From Hysterangium stoloniferum (Eukaryota > Basidiomycota > Agaricomycetes > Hysterangiales > Hysterangiaceae): DNA of 64,000 nt. A program made the translations under genes and the position numbers. The notes below the pieces were generated by a model. That model was not told where the DNA came from, searched no databases, and was given only the letters and a program-made list of their open reading frames with translations. Positions 11,040 to 22,983 of this stretch are shown piece by piece. The first letter of the stretch is position 1. Each line of letters opens with the position of its first letter. The stretch is taken from assembly GCA_015178975.1 (NCBI GenBank), contig WHVD01000204.1, positions 1 through 64,000 on the forward strand, in the 5' to 3' direction.

Positions 11040-14000
11040 GATCACATTTATGCTGCATGGCTGCAGAAGTCGATTACTGAATTCTTTGGGCCAGACACAG
11101 CCATAGCTGAGGGGCATAATCCGCTGACACAATTTGCGGTTACCTACTCAATTGTGGACTTTCTAGTGAAGGATAACATCTTCCCTGGAACTATCCTGTG
11201 AATTGGAAAGAGAGACTGTAGGGAGCCTGGGTATCGAGTGGCCCAAAGTATAGTCAATAACGAGCAATGGGCTGGGAAATGGCTCCCTGTCCAATGCCCT
11301 GACTAAGCTAAGGTTGCGGCAATTATACAGCAGCATTGCTGTGTACACTTCTCGAATTCTGATTCAGTTGCTGCTGGAATACAACACACTGAGTGTTTTC
11401 AGGTGGTGTTTGATCAGTATACTGGACATATGAGATTATTGACCACCTTCAACCCCAATTATACATGGCAGTCAGCAAACCAGCCCTCTTCAGTGGTGAC
11501 TGGGCCATTTCACAAGTGGTGAGTACTGCTGTAATAATGGAGGGAGCAATGGAACAGGGAGAGTCACTGGGGGATGATGACCCACCCAGTTCAGGGGAGG
11601 TCGCATCGGGACACCTGCATCTGGGGGCATTGCATGAATACTTCCTGCCAGAAGAAGCATTGCAGGAAGGTAATTCCCCCGATATGCGCTTTAGGGTTTA
11701 CACTGAAGACACTGGACTCCATATCTGGGATGAAGCGAAATGCCTTGGTCTGTCATAAGGCTTAATGAGGACTTCGAAGATAAAATACAGGCTGTATATG
11801 AGGAACACATACCTGGGTTCTCCCACAATATGCCTGCCTTTAGAAGATACTGTCGAGATGCTATGTGCCAGCTATTGGAGCTTTGCTTTCGCGTATATTA
11901 TACAACAAGTATCTGTGGAGATATCTATGGTGTGGAAAGACAGCGGTTCCGAGTCTGTTATACCGCTGGATTATATGAAATTCACGACTGGGAGTTGGCT
12001 GTTAAGTATATAGTGACTCCAGACTACCTAGAATGTGAGGAGTGGAGCATTCCTCAGATACTCACTTGGCAGGCAACCAAGGAGGATTCATCTGAGCCTA
12101 TCATTTCTGTAAATGTTGTTCATATCCCTAAGGGGAAGATGGCTGGGAAAAAACAGGATCAGTCGAACTATGGAGGTGTGGAAACAGTCGAGTGTACCTT
12201 GATGCAGCCCAAGGATTTTACTTGCTGGTTGCCAAAACCAGTTGTCATTGAGGTGTTCATTAATGGTCGACCAGGAAAGGCTCTCATTGATAGTGGGTCA
12301 TTGGAAGATTTTATGTCAATGGCCTTGGTTGATCAGCTGTGGGTTATTAAGAACCACTGGTAAAACTGCTGACCCTTCAGTTGGCTGTACATGGATCACG
12401 GTCAAAAATCAATTTTTCCGCAATGGCTAAGTTTACCTATCAGGGTATAAATTGCTCTCGCCATTTTGATGTAGCTAACCTTGATTCCTATGACCTGATA
12501 TTGGGGACTCCATTTATTTTTCAACACCGAGTTATGCTTGGGTTGAATCCTACACGAGTTAATATCGGGTCAAACCTACCACTTCCCCTCGAAGGGGACA
12601 CTGTAGCAGTACTACACTCAGCAGTGGTGGAAATTTTTGAGGATGAGTTGGAAAGGTTAAGGGCAGACTTTCAGGCTGAAGCAGCTGATCTGGACCCTGA
12701 TACAGCATCCACATGACTATCCCCTTGCGGGCAGTCAACCATACCATTCCACTGATAGACGAGGCAAAAGTCTATTCATGGTGACCATCTAAATGTCCTG
12801 AAGCTATGCGTCAGCTGTGGCAGGATAAGAAGAATGCCTACTTATGAAATGGTCAGTGGAGGGTAGCAATGGGTACAAATGCGTGTCCAATGCTTATCAT
12901 CCCAAAACCACCAAACACTGATGGAACTTTATGGATACGCACAGTGGTCAACAAGCGCGAACAGAATGCCAATACCTATAAGTTAATGACACCCTTGCTG
13001 GATATTGAGGCCATCCTGCGGAATGTTGTGCATCATAAGTACCGTAGCCTCATTGACGGCAAAGATGCATACAAGCAAATCCGAGTGGTACCTGAGCATG
13101 TTCACCGCACATTGTTCACTTCTCCTGATGGGACCATGGAAAGTTTGACATTACAGATTGGTGACTGCAATGGACCATCCACATATCAGACTCTCATGAA
13201 CCATCTTTTTGCATCATACATCGGGGTGTTTATGGATGTATACCTTGACGACATCATGGTATGTTCAGATTCCATTGAAGATCACGTAAAGCACCTCTGA
13301 ACCATCTTCAAGGTGCTCCATCGGGAGAAACTATACCTAGCAGTTGACAAGATGCATTTGTTCGCCTCAGAACTGAACTTATTAGGGCATGTGATAAATG
13401 ATAAAGGAATAAAGATGGACCCACATAAGGTAGATATGGTAGCCAACTGGAAGGTACCTACAAATAAGGCCCTCTTGGCTGGTGTTCTGGGGGCAGTTGG
13501 CTATCTGGCTAATAACTGCGAGGGCGTTCAAATTCCCATGGCCAATCTGGCCACACTTACCAGTGTCAACAAGGCATGGCGATGGGGTGCAACCGAACAA
13601 TGTGCTTTTGAGGATGTCAAGCGTATCGTTCACGCTCATCGAGATCGGTATCGGATTGCTTTGAACTACTCACCAGGTCACCCAACTATCAACCTGGTTA
13701 CAGATGCATGGTTAACTGGCGCCAGCGGTATCCTAAGTCAAGGTGACGATGTAAGGACAGCAGCAGTGGTATCCTTCTGGTCCAGGAAGTTCAACTCGGC
13801 TCAGCAGAACTATCCTGTGCATGAGCAAGAGTTGTTGGCAATTGTTGAGTCCTTGAAGCGGTTTCATCCTCATTTACTAGGCATCAAAGTTCGAGTGTGT
13901 ACTGACCATAAAGGTATAAAGTATATCCTTACACAGAAGTGCCTATCTCCAAGACAGACACGGTGGCTGGACCTTTTGAACGAGTTTGACTTCGATATTC

Positions 14001-15780
14001 ACTTTATTACCAGGGAGTTGAATACGTTTGCTGATATGCTGTCGCGGATATACAGTAACGAACCTTTGGGGATTGTAAGGGTGGAATCTGAGTATGTCAC
14101 TGATGCGCCACTCTTGGATGATGAAGAGAAGGGAGCAAAGCCGGCTCCAAGGGTATGGGGGATAGGTGTGTCAACACCATTGTACACCGGGTCTATGGTA
14201 CTGGTCGCCAAGGAACCATCGAGGAGGTCGAGTAGGGTGGCCACTCATCCACGTCCATCATATGCAACATTAGCTGGAATAGTATCATGGGGACAACATG
14301 GCAGGAAGCCAGAAGAACATACCATGGATCAGACTGGGGAAGGTTCCCCTGGTCATCCCACAGAGAACCCACCACAGGGGATGAGGGCAGGTACACCTAG
14401 CGATGCTACAGGCCCCAGCCCTTCTGAGGAGATCGACCCACCATTGAAAATGGAGGGCAGGAGGCACCAGTCACAAGGGGGACCATTCTCCAATTTTTCT
14501 CTAGCTAATATTGTTTCAGACTCTAATCCAGGGCTGGACATTCCCAACATATTTCGGGAAAGGTACATTACTGACCACTTCTTTTCAAAAATACTGGTCA
14601 CACCAAGGGAGTATAAAGGGTTCGAGTTGCATGACAGCTTTTTGTTCTTCAATATGGCTGGGACCAAACTCCTTTGTATACCTGACCTTACTGTGGACAA
14701 TAGACATGTGCGAGAAATGGTAATCTCACAGGCACATTCAATTTTGGCCCATTTAGGGGTGTGGAAAACTGCCACATATTTGCGGTCCACGGTGTGGTGG
14801 CCATCAATGACAAAGGATGTTGAGTTGTTCTGCAACTCATGCAGTCTTTGTGCCACAGAAATCACAGGGATTCCTCCACAGTTTGGAAGTGCCTTCACAG
14901 GAGGCAATTGGCATTGATTTTGTTGGTCTGTTGCCAGTGTCCAAAAATCGCCTTGGGGAGTTTGACAGCATTTGCATTATAATCGACCATTTAACATGTA
15001 TGGTCCATTTGGTGCCCACATGTACCAACTATACTGCTAGTCACATGGTGGAAGTCGTATTCGAACATGTTTATAAGTTGCATGGATTACCGGTAAGGAT
15101 TGTAAGTGACAGAGACTCACTGTTTACTAGCATTTTATGGAGAGAGCTTCACCGGCTGATTGGAGTTGAGTTACGGATGTCATCGGCATACCACCCTCAG
15201 ACAGACGGAGCTACTGAACGAGCAAATCAGACTATGATGCAAATGTTGCGGCAGTGTGTCTCACCAAATCAGAGAGATTGGGTCTCGAAATTGCCGGCTA
15301 TCGAGTGTGCGATGAATAGTGTGACCTCCGAAACTACCGGCTTTTCGCCATTTGTCCTAAACTACGGTCGGTTGCCACATCCTCTTATTTGGGATAATGA
15401 CACTACATACCCTGGGGTTCAAGAGTTCACAGTGCGAATTAAGCTGGCAATCATGGCTGCTTACAATGCAATTATTGCCACTCGGGTCAAGCAAACCAGG
15501 CAGGCAAATCGTCATCAGTGCACTGTTGCATTTGGGGTCAACGATCTTGTATATTTGTCTACAAATAACTTACGGTTACCAAAGAATCGCACATGAAAAT
15601 TAGTGCCTAAATATATTGGGCCATTCAGGATCATTCATGAACTGGAGCCGGGGGCCACTTACAAGCTGGAATTGTCACCAGAGTTGAAGAAACAAGGGAT
15701 TAATCCTTCATTTCATGCATCCTTGCTTCAGATCCACATTTCAAACGACGACAGTCTATTTCCTGGCAGGCAGTTGTGAC
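11040..15780 (+). mobile_element. Ty3 pol region: protease, RT, RNase H, integrase
   Basis: In order: an aspartic-protease-like segment (ALIDSGSLEDF, about 12.28 kb); reverse transcriptase (LIDGKDAYKQI and the catalytic box VYLDDIMV at about 13.24 kb); RNase H (LVTDAWLTGASGIL, TDHKGIKYIL); the integrase HHCC segment (HSILAHLGVWKT... CNSCSLC) at about 14.73-14.86 kb; and the integrase core (GIDFVGLLP, SDRDSLFTS, HPQTDGATERANQ) at about 14.9-15.25 kb. The tail to about 15.78 kb encodes a typical post-integrase domain. Several breaks. Confidence 0.85.
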
Positions 15781-16079
15781 AAATCTCAGGTTTTGGTCAG
15801 TCATCCAGGGAATGGGTCACTGATAAGATAGTTGCTCACACAGGAAAGGGGACCCATGCCCTGTTTGAGGATTGGTCAGCGAGCAGAATGGCACGATCGG
15901 TTTCCAGTGTCTCACCTGTCCAGCGTGCAGTGTTTGCCTTATATTTATGTTGGATCTGCTTTACCTCTCAATTCATCTTCCTCCTGTGGCTGTCCTACCA
16001 TGTCTACCAAGGACGGCCAGACACAGATTGCTTCAGAATTCTTCACTGCGACTTTAAATGCCATAGGAGGCTGTCTGTA

Positions 16080-16740
16080 ATCATTATAATACCAGATGTT
16101 TACTAATAAAAGTAATATTGCTACAAAACTCCATCTTTAAATAGTGGTATATTCTCTAAGAGTATTATATTGTTAACCATCAACCATAAGAAACAATTCT
16201 TCATATTACATTCTAAACAATTTAGAGTCAATTAACAGAACCTGTTGTATATAGTTTTCCAATTTATGTAAATACTTGCTCATACTTTTGTTGTTAATTT
16301 GTTTTTTAAAAACTAAACTGTAGTTATTTCCTAGTAAAATATATGAGATGTCATTGGAAATTTTTCATCCTATGGCCTTCTTTATTAAGTAAAATCACCT
16401 ATATATTCTGTGTATGTTGAATCAAGTAGAAATCTGTTCAGATTGACAGATCTATTCTGAAGTAATACATATGTATTTAGAGGTGCCAATGATATACATA
16501 TGCATGGAATGGACTATCTAAAGGTATCTATTTTTTAAAAGTATTAGTGTTTCAAACTACTAATTTTTTTTATTGTCTACTCATGTCCAGAAAGATTCTT
16601 TAGCTTGTAATGTACGAGAGAGTTTAAAACTTTTTGAAAGTTTTAAAAACCAAATTATGTTGGAATCACATCCCAGATGTTTAAATGACCTTTAGAGTAT
16701 ATTAGAATTTGGTATACTTAATAGTTTTCAGATATCCTCC
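16080..16740. other. AT-rich block inside the Ty3 element
   Basis: About 660 bp much richer in A+T than the element on either side, with no open frame. It sits between the integrase tail and a downstream open stretch (16765-17300). No clear terminal repeats or target duplication were found, so it may be an unidentified insertion or a decayed non-coding segment. Confidence 0.4.
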
Positions 16741-16764
16741 ATACGGGATAGCACTCTGAAAGGG

Positions 16765-17001
16765 GTGCAGATCGCATGGGCATTACAGAGGGAAGAGGTG
16801 GAGAGGGCTCACCAATGCATTATTGAGGTGCAGCAGCAACAAAGGCATATGATGGCTGATATTGCGACTGCATGCAGTAGGGACCACACTCGCATGTGGA
16901 GGGAGCAGAACTGGTCTGTTGCATTGGCAGAGATATTAGAGCCACACAAGATGGCACCACGGCAGCATAATAGGGAACAGGAGGATAGTAGTCGTGGCTG
17001 A
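16765..17001 (+). mobile_element. Extra open stretch downstream of integrase
   Basis: A 78-residue helical, Gln/His/Arg-rich open stretch (EEVERAHQCIIEVQQQQRH) between the AT-rich block and the 3' LTR, in sense orientation. Ty3 elements sometimes carry an additional gene here; no domain is recognised. Confidence 0.3.
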
Positions 17002-17353
17002 CAGGGCAAGTGAAAGAAGAAGAGGGTTGTTTCTTCGACCACGGGGTCACTTCTTCAGCGGATTGAACCTATTGCTGTGCAGCAGGGGAGAATAACACCT
17101 GACGCTACTATCAGTACTTCATTTTCTCGTTGTATTGCTATGACAGCCAGCAAACATCGTCCAGCACAGGGAGCTAAAATATGTGTTGGAAAGGGTCAGG
17201 ACACGACCATTTCAATGGAAATTGATACTGGGAGTGGCGGGCAGGATTGGAGTGATGAACTTGATGAGTTGGATCAAGGGGTCATGGAATTACACAGTTG
17301 AGTCAGTCCACCATGAGTTGCACACTGCATTGATGGCAGTGTGGGAGGGCAGG

Positions 17354-17621
17354 TGTAACAGTAGCAGACTTAGGTTAGGGCAGACTTGGCATCAGGGCTG
17401 CTGGGCCCACCTGGCTGGTGGTGTCTTGGACTACTAGTTGTTTGTTTCATGGGTTTTTTACTTGTTGCAAGGGGCTATACTGCAATTATCATAAATAGGT
17501 AGATCCCTTGTATTGTTACCTTAGTCTCTTTCGAATAGGAACCTAGTCCTACTCATTTTGTTCCCTTTTGCAAAGAGCTCTCTGAGGGATTACGCTACTC
17601 CTTCATAGCGGAACCCTTACA
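17354..17621 (+). repeat. 3' LTR of the 8.4-17.6 kb Ty3 element
   Basis: Starts TGTAACAGTAGCAG and ends GAACCCTTACA. It is preceded by a purine-rich stretch GTGGGAGGGCAGG, the expected polypurine primer site. Followed by ATTCA, a near-match to the 5' flank. Confidence 0.9.
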
Positions 17622-17705
17622 ATTCAGCACCTTATGTAATCATATTACTAAGCACCAAGAGTGGCCAAATTTGTGAATCAAATTTTTGAAAAATTTATTA
17701 TGAAG

Positions 17706-18101
17706 TCAAAAAATAAATTGGAGGGTCACTATACAGAGAGTTCTTGAATCTCTGTAATAATCTTTAGGATTTTTATCATTTTCATCATCTGAGTCCAAAT
17801 CATGAGCAAGATCTGGTAGAGGTTCTTCCTCAAAGTCATCAAGAAAGCCCACCAAGGTGAGAGATCTATCTTCTTCATCCACAATAAATGCTTCCTCATA
17901 CATCCTTTCATTGCTTTGATCTAGATTGAGAGAAACTGGTTTGCAATTGAAGTCATCATCATCTGGGACATCCTTGATTGTCACTAGGCTTTTTTTGTGC
18001 CTTGGATCCAAGGTTTTTGATGTGAGATTGTGCAGCTTTAGACTTCTGAGGCATGGTAGTAGAACTGTGCAACTGCGTGTTTGCTACTGTGCTGCTTATG
18101 T
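17706..18101 (-). pseudogene. Acidic N-terminal fragment, possibly of a DNA-transposon protein
   Basis: On the minus strand an ATG at the high-coordinate end reads MPQKSKAAQSH and a basic Lys-rich stretch. After a run of seven A the sense continues in a neighbouring frame as VTIKDVPDDDDFN, then FLDDFEEEPLP and DLDSDDENDKN. A short basic start followed by an acidic D/E-rich segment is common at the N-terminus of fungal transposon-encoded proteins, but no catalytic domain follows here. The identification is a weak inference; the frame change at the A-run is seen directly. Confidence 0.3.
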
Positions 18102-18724
18102 AATGCGGCCTGTGATCAAGTGCACAGCTTACTGCACAAGTACATGTGCAACTATACCCTCTTTTTCTTAGGAGAATTTTTATGTAAGTAATATAGGTAC
18201 ATATATTTGAATTTAATACAGTTTTCTTTCCCAATTTTAGGCCCTTAAAACAAGGCTGCCCAATATATCACATGATGATTATGTAAGCAGCCAATACTGA
18301 CACTGTTGAAATTTTGAAAATCTCAGAATCACATGGAAATGTGTTTTTAAGCATTCAGAGACTCAAAAAAAAGTCAAAATTTGTAAGTCCTACTACTTGG
18401 TAAGGGTGAATTATTTTTCAAGTTTTAAACCTGATAACTGGAGGAATGGATCCCAACTCCACTTCCCTGGGCTTTAATTATCTATGTTGTGGAAGCACAG
18501 AAAGGAGTGCGAGCAGGTCACTTTTTTGCTTACATAAACAGGTGCCAAACTAAAGCGATGCCTACCTTACTACAAATATACAAGACTGAGGTGAGCTGTC
18601 TATTTATCAAATAGACAATTTCCTTAACTAACCTCACATGTACTAGAACTACATTCCAGGTACCTATTGTATAGTCCATTATACTACGAATATACGAGAC
18701 TGAGAACTACATTCTAGGGTATCA
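18102..18724. other. AT-rich remainder of the insertion in gene C
   Basis: No supported gene. It contains a repeated motif, CTAC-AATATAC-AGACTGAG, at about 18571-18595 and 18684-18703, associated with GAACTACATTC(C/T)AG. It ends at AACACA just before gene C sequence resumes. Confidence 0.4.
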
Positions 18725-18990
18725 CTTTTAACACACAGGGCGTGGGGAGGGTCTGTTCAAACTGGCAAAGGACTTTGGGTAGCCAAGGCATAGTTGTGGC
18801 AGGTTTCATGTTGTTCATGTGGCCTTACAAATCTGCAACTCCACCTATATGCTGCTGTGATACGCAAAGGGGAGCGTACCACCCTGCACCAAATTACTAT
18901 ACCCCATCATGACGTATGGTGGTTATTTGCCTGATGTCAGCAGCAAAGTTGTTGTAATTGTGGATACATTTCGCCGTTAAATATTATGGC
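18725..18990 (-). pseudogene. 5' end and promoter of gene C, displaced by insertion
   Basis: On the minus strand this reads the region upstream of gene D (TGCTGACATCAGG, GCAGCATATAGG-GGAGTTGC, TTTGTAAGGCC-CATGAACAAC) and then the start codon and first residues MPWLPKVLCQFEQTLP. It stops at exactly the point where gene C begins at 8225. Similarity to the D upstream region is moderate, perhaps 75-80 percent by eye. With 7418-8225 it makes one ancestral gene split by about 10.5 kb. Confidence 0.75.
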
Positions 18991-19768
18991 TTCAAATGGT
19001 ACAAGGGGTTGTGCTTTCTGAAGTAGAACAGAAGAGGTGTCATTGTTGTTGGCTGAAGGTAAATTTTTCAAGGAGAAACTAGTCCCCCAATTCAGCCTGA
19101 TATCTATTGACATCTATGAGAGGTTTCAATGTGCGTATCTCTGTTGTACCACTGCATGGCAGGTTCTCTTGGTAAGTGGCCCATGGGATTCCCTTTTCCT
19201 CCAAAATATACAATTAAAGCAATAATATCACTTAGTTCCAGTGGAATAATGATAAAACTATCCTCTTGTATACAAGCAAACTTTCAAATATATTTCATAT
19301 AATTTAAATTTAGTTGGTTTAGAGAGTTAACCAGAACTATCTGGGGTACCAATCCCCATTGTGCAATTTATTCCAAAAGAATAATCTACAGATGATTGTT
19401 TGACTAAATTTTGTCAGATATAGGATAAATATTAATATTTTTACATTCTTCAGAGTGATACCTAATTGACTGAATTTGATTAAATATTAATTTTACAACA
19501 AACAATATAAATATATACTTTAGTGGATAAATAATTTTTAAAGTTTTGGGTTATCCTCCTAAGGATTGAGGACGAGCTATGATTGAAGATATGATCTGTT
19601 TATGTATGTCGCAAATGCATTATGGTTCACTCAGCCTTGCATGACAAGCCACTCCTCTCAAAGAAGAACTCCCCATGCCCTTTGCCTTGTTTTGGGTTAG
19701 TTATTCTTGTAGATTGTTGGTGTAGGTTGTCAATGGGCTGACCTTGTAACAAGTAAAGCCACTCTGTG
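18991..19768. other. AT-rich stretch without a supported gene
   Basis: No domain-bearing frame. The longest ORF (19037-19225, 62 codons) shows nothing recognisable. The AT-rich part at 19.2-19.55 kb resembles the block at 16.1-16.7 kb in composition only. Confidence 0.4.
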
Positions 19769-20453
19769 TGTGAAGGATTGGCTGTAAACAATGCAATATT
19801 TCATAGCAGAACTGAGTATTACTTTAATTCTTTATTTTCTTTATATTTTATATTATTTTTCCTTCACTTCAAATATGAGGTGCATCTCACATTTAGTAGT
19901 GTGAAGATCCATGTATGCTTGTGGCTGCACAAGTGCCCACAAGCCCACAACAGTGACACTTGTAACCATAGTAGTCAATGTTAAGACACTTTTAACCCCA
20001 ACAACCACCACCTGCAAATATGCAAGTATTGGTTTGGGGTTCTATCTCAATAACATCCTTGTTACTACATTTATGTATATTTCGACTGCAAGCAAAGCTT
20101 CATACTGAAACAGTCAAAGCTTGCTTGCTACTATTCAACTCATCTTCACGGAGTACTGTAACTTTGTGTAATAGGATGCATCCCTCAAGCTGTTCCATTC
20201 CTTTCTCATAGTAGCGACACTATTCCTACTCTCTCATTCTATAAGTAATCTGATTGCACCTTGAGGTCAATCTCCATTCTTAAGTACTTTATCTCATCAA
20301 TTGCACCTTGAAGGTCAATCCTACTTCTATCATTAGAGCAGTAGGTTATTATATCATTTAATTACTACTATCTTGATAAGCTGATCTCACTATTGCACTG
20401 TTACAAGTCAATATTGCTTGCACATTGAGTGGTTAATTACTTGACTCTTCACA
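19769..20453 (+). repeat. Diverged LTR of the TGTGAAGG...CTCTTCACA family
   Basis: Starts TGTGAAGGATTGG and ends TTGACTCTTCACA, followed directly by GTGGTGATCCGGGC. The same post-LTR sequence (GTGGTGATCTGGGC) follows the LTR at 20809-21439, which marks it as a primer-site region. It is about 685 bp, compared with 631 and 638 bp for the other two family members here. Confidence 0.65.
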
Positions 20454-20767
20454 GTGGTGATCCGGGCTGGACCTGATTCCCCATGAGCAATACATATCAA
20501 CTGATAACAGTGTTATGACCCTGGGCAGTGGGGGAGCTTCCCAAATTCCTATGCCTGTGGGCACAATCAGGACTCGAAAGGAACAACCCAGCATTGGACT
20601 ACCCAGCAACATCACTGCATGAAAATATTCTCTAATGACACAAGAAATGGATGTGGGTCAAGAACCCCAGCAAACTACATCAGATTCAATTAAAATGACT
20701 GAATGCAGACCTTATTTTAAATCACCAAGTGCTCTCGGAATTTACACCTCAGATGAAAGCTCCACTC
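20454..20767 (+). mobile_element. Leader remnant of a Ty3 element
   Basis: About 314 bp of internal leader following the LTR above, starting with GTGGTGATCCGGGCTGG. It contains no gag domain and is cut off where another LTR-like sequence begins at 20768. Confidence 0.5.
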
Positions 20768-20808
20768 TGTGTTATGACCGGAACTCCCGCCAGACTCTGG
20801 GCACCAAC
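20768..20808 (+). repeat. 41-bp LTR-start remnant (chromovirus 2 family)
   Basis: TGTTATGACCGGAAC followed by CCAGACTCTGGGCAC resembles the first ~40 bp of the LTR at 51470 (TGTTACGACCGGAC, CCGGACTCCGGGCAC). The sequence stops abruptly at the LTR beginning at 20809, as expected if a later element inserted into it. Confidence 0.4.
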
Positions 20809-21439
20809 TGTGAGAGGTATGGCGAAATACACTCAGGAAATATAGTCAGATGAGCTCTTACTATATTCCCTTTATTATTTCTGTTCTCTCTCTATTTTAT
20901 TATACATCTATAATTAGTTCGACGACCTATGTATGTGGTACATTGACTCTTGTGGGCACATACATGCCAAACTTATGTATTCTAGCGCCCGTAGTTAAAA
21001 CTCAGACACTTTTACACCGCAACCACGACTTACCCAGACACCTGTTAGTGTCCTGTAAGTTGTGATTGGTGTATTGTCTCGACCATCACAGATGGGCATT
21101 AGCTATCTACTCAATCAGAGTTTCGAACTGTACCAGTCGAAACTCAATCCTTATCTCAACCCGTGCGGACTACATCCACCCTACTCTATTATTTGACTCT
21201 CTAGTTACTCTACTTGACACTCGAGCAGTCATCCAGAATCGCACTTAGCAGTTGATTCTACTTATTCATTCTAGCTCTCGACTTTACTCTAGATAGCTAC
21301 TTCTCTCTACCGTATTGAATTAAGTAGTCAATACGCATCCAGTCTGTATTAGACTTAGACAGTCAATACATCTTAGTGTTGTACCTAAACGGTCGATATT
21401 CTTCATATATAGAACAGTTAGAACTTCCACCACTCTTCA
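20809..21439 (+). repeat. 5' LTR of the 20.8-28.9 kb Ty3 element
   Basis: Starts TGTGAGAGGTATGG and ends CCACTCTTCA, 631 bp, followed by the primer-site-like GTGGTGATCTGGGCC. It is related to the solo LTR at 45672-46309. Confidence 0.75.
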
Positions 21440-21626
21440 GTGGTGATCTGGGCCAGACCACTCTTTCCCTACGAAGAAAACAATACTTTACGACTATCAG
21501 CTTCTAAGCACATAAATGACCACTGGCAAGAACCAAACACCGAGAACTTCGATGACCCTGAGTAGTTCAAAACCTCGTCAAAGACCTGCAAGTCTGGAAC
21601 CACCCTGTAACGTCACCATGAGGAAG

Positions 21627-22978
21627 TGTGAGGTATCAGCTTTATCTCATAATTTTCTCTTAATTTTCTTTGAATTTTTTTAATATTTTCTCGAATTTAT
21701 TGTATTTTTATTATATTTTTATTGTGAAATATAAGGCTCTATTCCTTTTAACTTCGCATAATAATAGCATATATGGACTCATATTATGCTATTATTACTT
21801 AATTAATTTATTATAATTTTTAACTAATTATTTATATTTTATTTACTTAGTTATTACAGTCCGGCACATTGCCTTGCTTGTGTGTGTGCATTTGGGCGTC
21901 ACATGATACATTACCTAATCCGGCTCACGCAGTCACACGAGTGACTGTAACCCTAGTCACACGAGTGACTGTAACACTAGTCACACGAGTGACTGTCACA
22001 CAAGTCACGGTCCGATGTCGGGATGTCACACAGGTCACAGATGTGACTACGCGAGTCATTAATTGATTCCGCCGACTCATCGTTTACTTCCGTCCCCGGG
22101 ACCACGGCCTTGAACCAAGCCAAAGCTTAGAACCCTTGTCTCAGAGAAGGGAATCATGTGATAAATACAGGGTAAATAATGAGTAGAATATGAGGTCATT
22201 ATGATCTAATTAATGACCTCATAAACTAAATAGTTAGCTAATCATTGAGTTATCAAAATGTATATAAGGAGGGTCAAGTTTCCAATAAAATCAACTATCT
22301 CTCACACATTGCACAGCACAGCTCAGAAGCTTATCTAATCATCCTAAGGACAATAATAGCCTTAGTCTGATACACTCACTGCAAGCACCTACACTTGCAG
22401 CATCTTGAATCTTTGTCAGCAACTCTTGGACTTAGCTAATCATCTAAGTTCCCCAGCCTCACAGCTACCCTTTAGGCTTATTAATTAGATAATAAACCTA
22501 ATAAGTATCTAAGTATCCTTACTGAAATCCCTGCCAATACTAGATTATTCAAGGCCCAGCCCTAAGTTTATTGAATTAATCAAGTACAAGCACTCAGATA
22601 ATCCAATACAAATTATTTTCTCTATTAATAAATTATTTAACACCTTGTTAAATAACTATTAATAGTTACAAATAAGCATACAAGAATCCGAAGCTCTTAT
22701 ATCAAGTCTCTGCCAAGTTACTGCACATATATTCAGCTTCCAGCCCCTATTCTCAAGGAATACAGTAGTTCTTTTATTTGCTAAAAGAGTCATATATTGT
22801 TCTATTGAACCTTTCAATAATCAAAATAAGCATTGATTTGAGTTGTTTAAGCTTAATAGCGCAGCTCATTAATCTATCAGTATTTAAATTACTGGACCTT
22901 TGCTTGTTTTATTGTTGAAGCTCTGTGACACTATAGCATATATTGAGCTATCTAAGAGAATCCCCTGAATACATTACA
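21627..22978 (+). mobile_element. Solo LTR S1 (1.3-kb family)
   Basis: Starts TGTGAGGTATCAGC and ends CTGAATACATTACA, 1352 bp, with perfect 5-bp target duplications GGAAG (21622-21626 and 22979-22983). A TATA-like GTATATAAGGAGG lies at about 22260. Upstream of it is a triplicated ~24-bp repeat (about 21930-22005) built on GTCACACGAGTGACTGT. It inserted in the leader of the Ty3 element. Confidence 0.95.
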
Positions 22979-22983
22979 GGAAG

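Larger units (their letters stand above)
8402..17626 (+). mobile_element. Ty3/gypsy-like LTR retrotransposon with both LTRs, broken
   Basis: Two 268-bp LTRs (8407-8674 and 17354-17621) flank an internal region with gag, zinc knuckle, protease, reverse transcriptase, RNase H and integrase in Ty3 order. The flanking 5-mers GTTCA (8402-8406) and ATTCA (17622-17626) differ at one base, and the LTRs differ at many sites, so this is an old insertion. The internal region is broken in several places. Confidence 0.9.
8226..18724. mobile_element. Composite insertion splitting gene C
   Basis: Gene C stops at CTCAGAG (8225), and the rest of the same gene restarts at AGGGCG near 18725; in gene D these sequences are adjacent. 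Everything between is therefore inserted. After removing the Ty3 element 8402-17626, about 1.3 kb of older inserted sequence remains (8226-8401 and 17627-18724), starting TGCTGAGG and ending AACACA. That older sequence carries an acidic ORF at 17706-18101 that resembles a transposon N-terminus, so the first event may have been a DNA transposon. Confidence 0.6.

Noticed and set aside
14353-14907. 184-residue minus-strand ORF
   Set aside because: Antisense to the Ty3 integrase region; no recognisable protein features.
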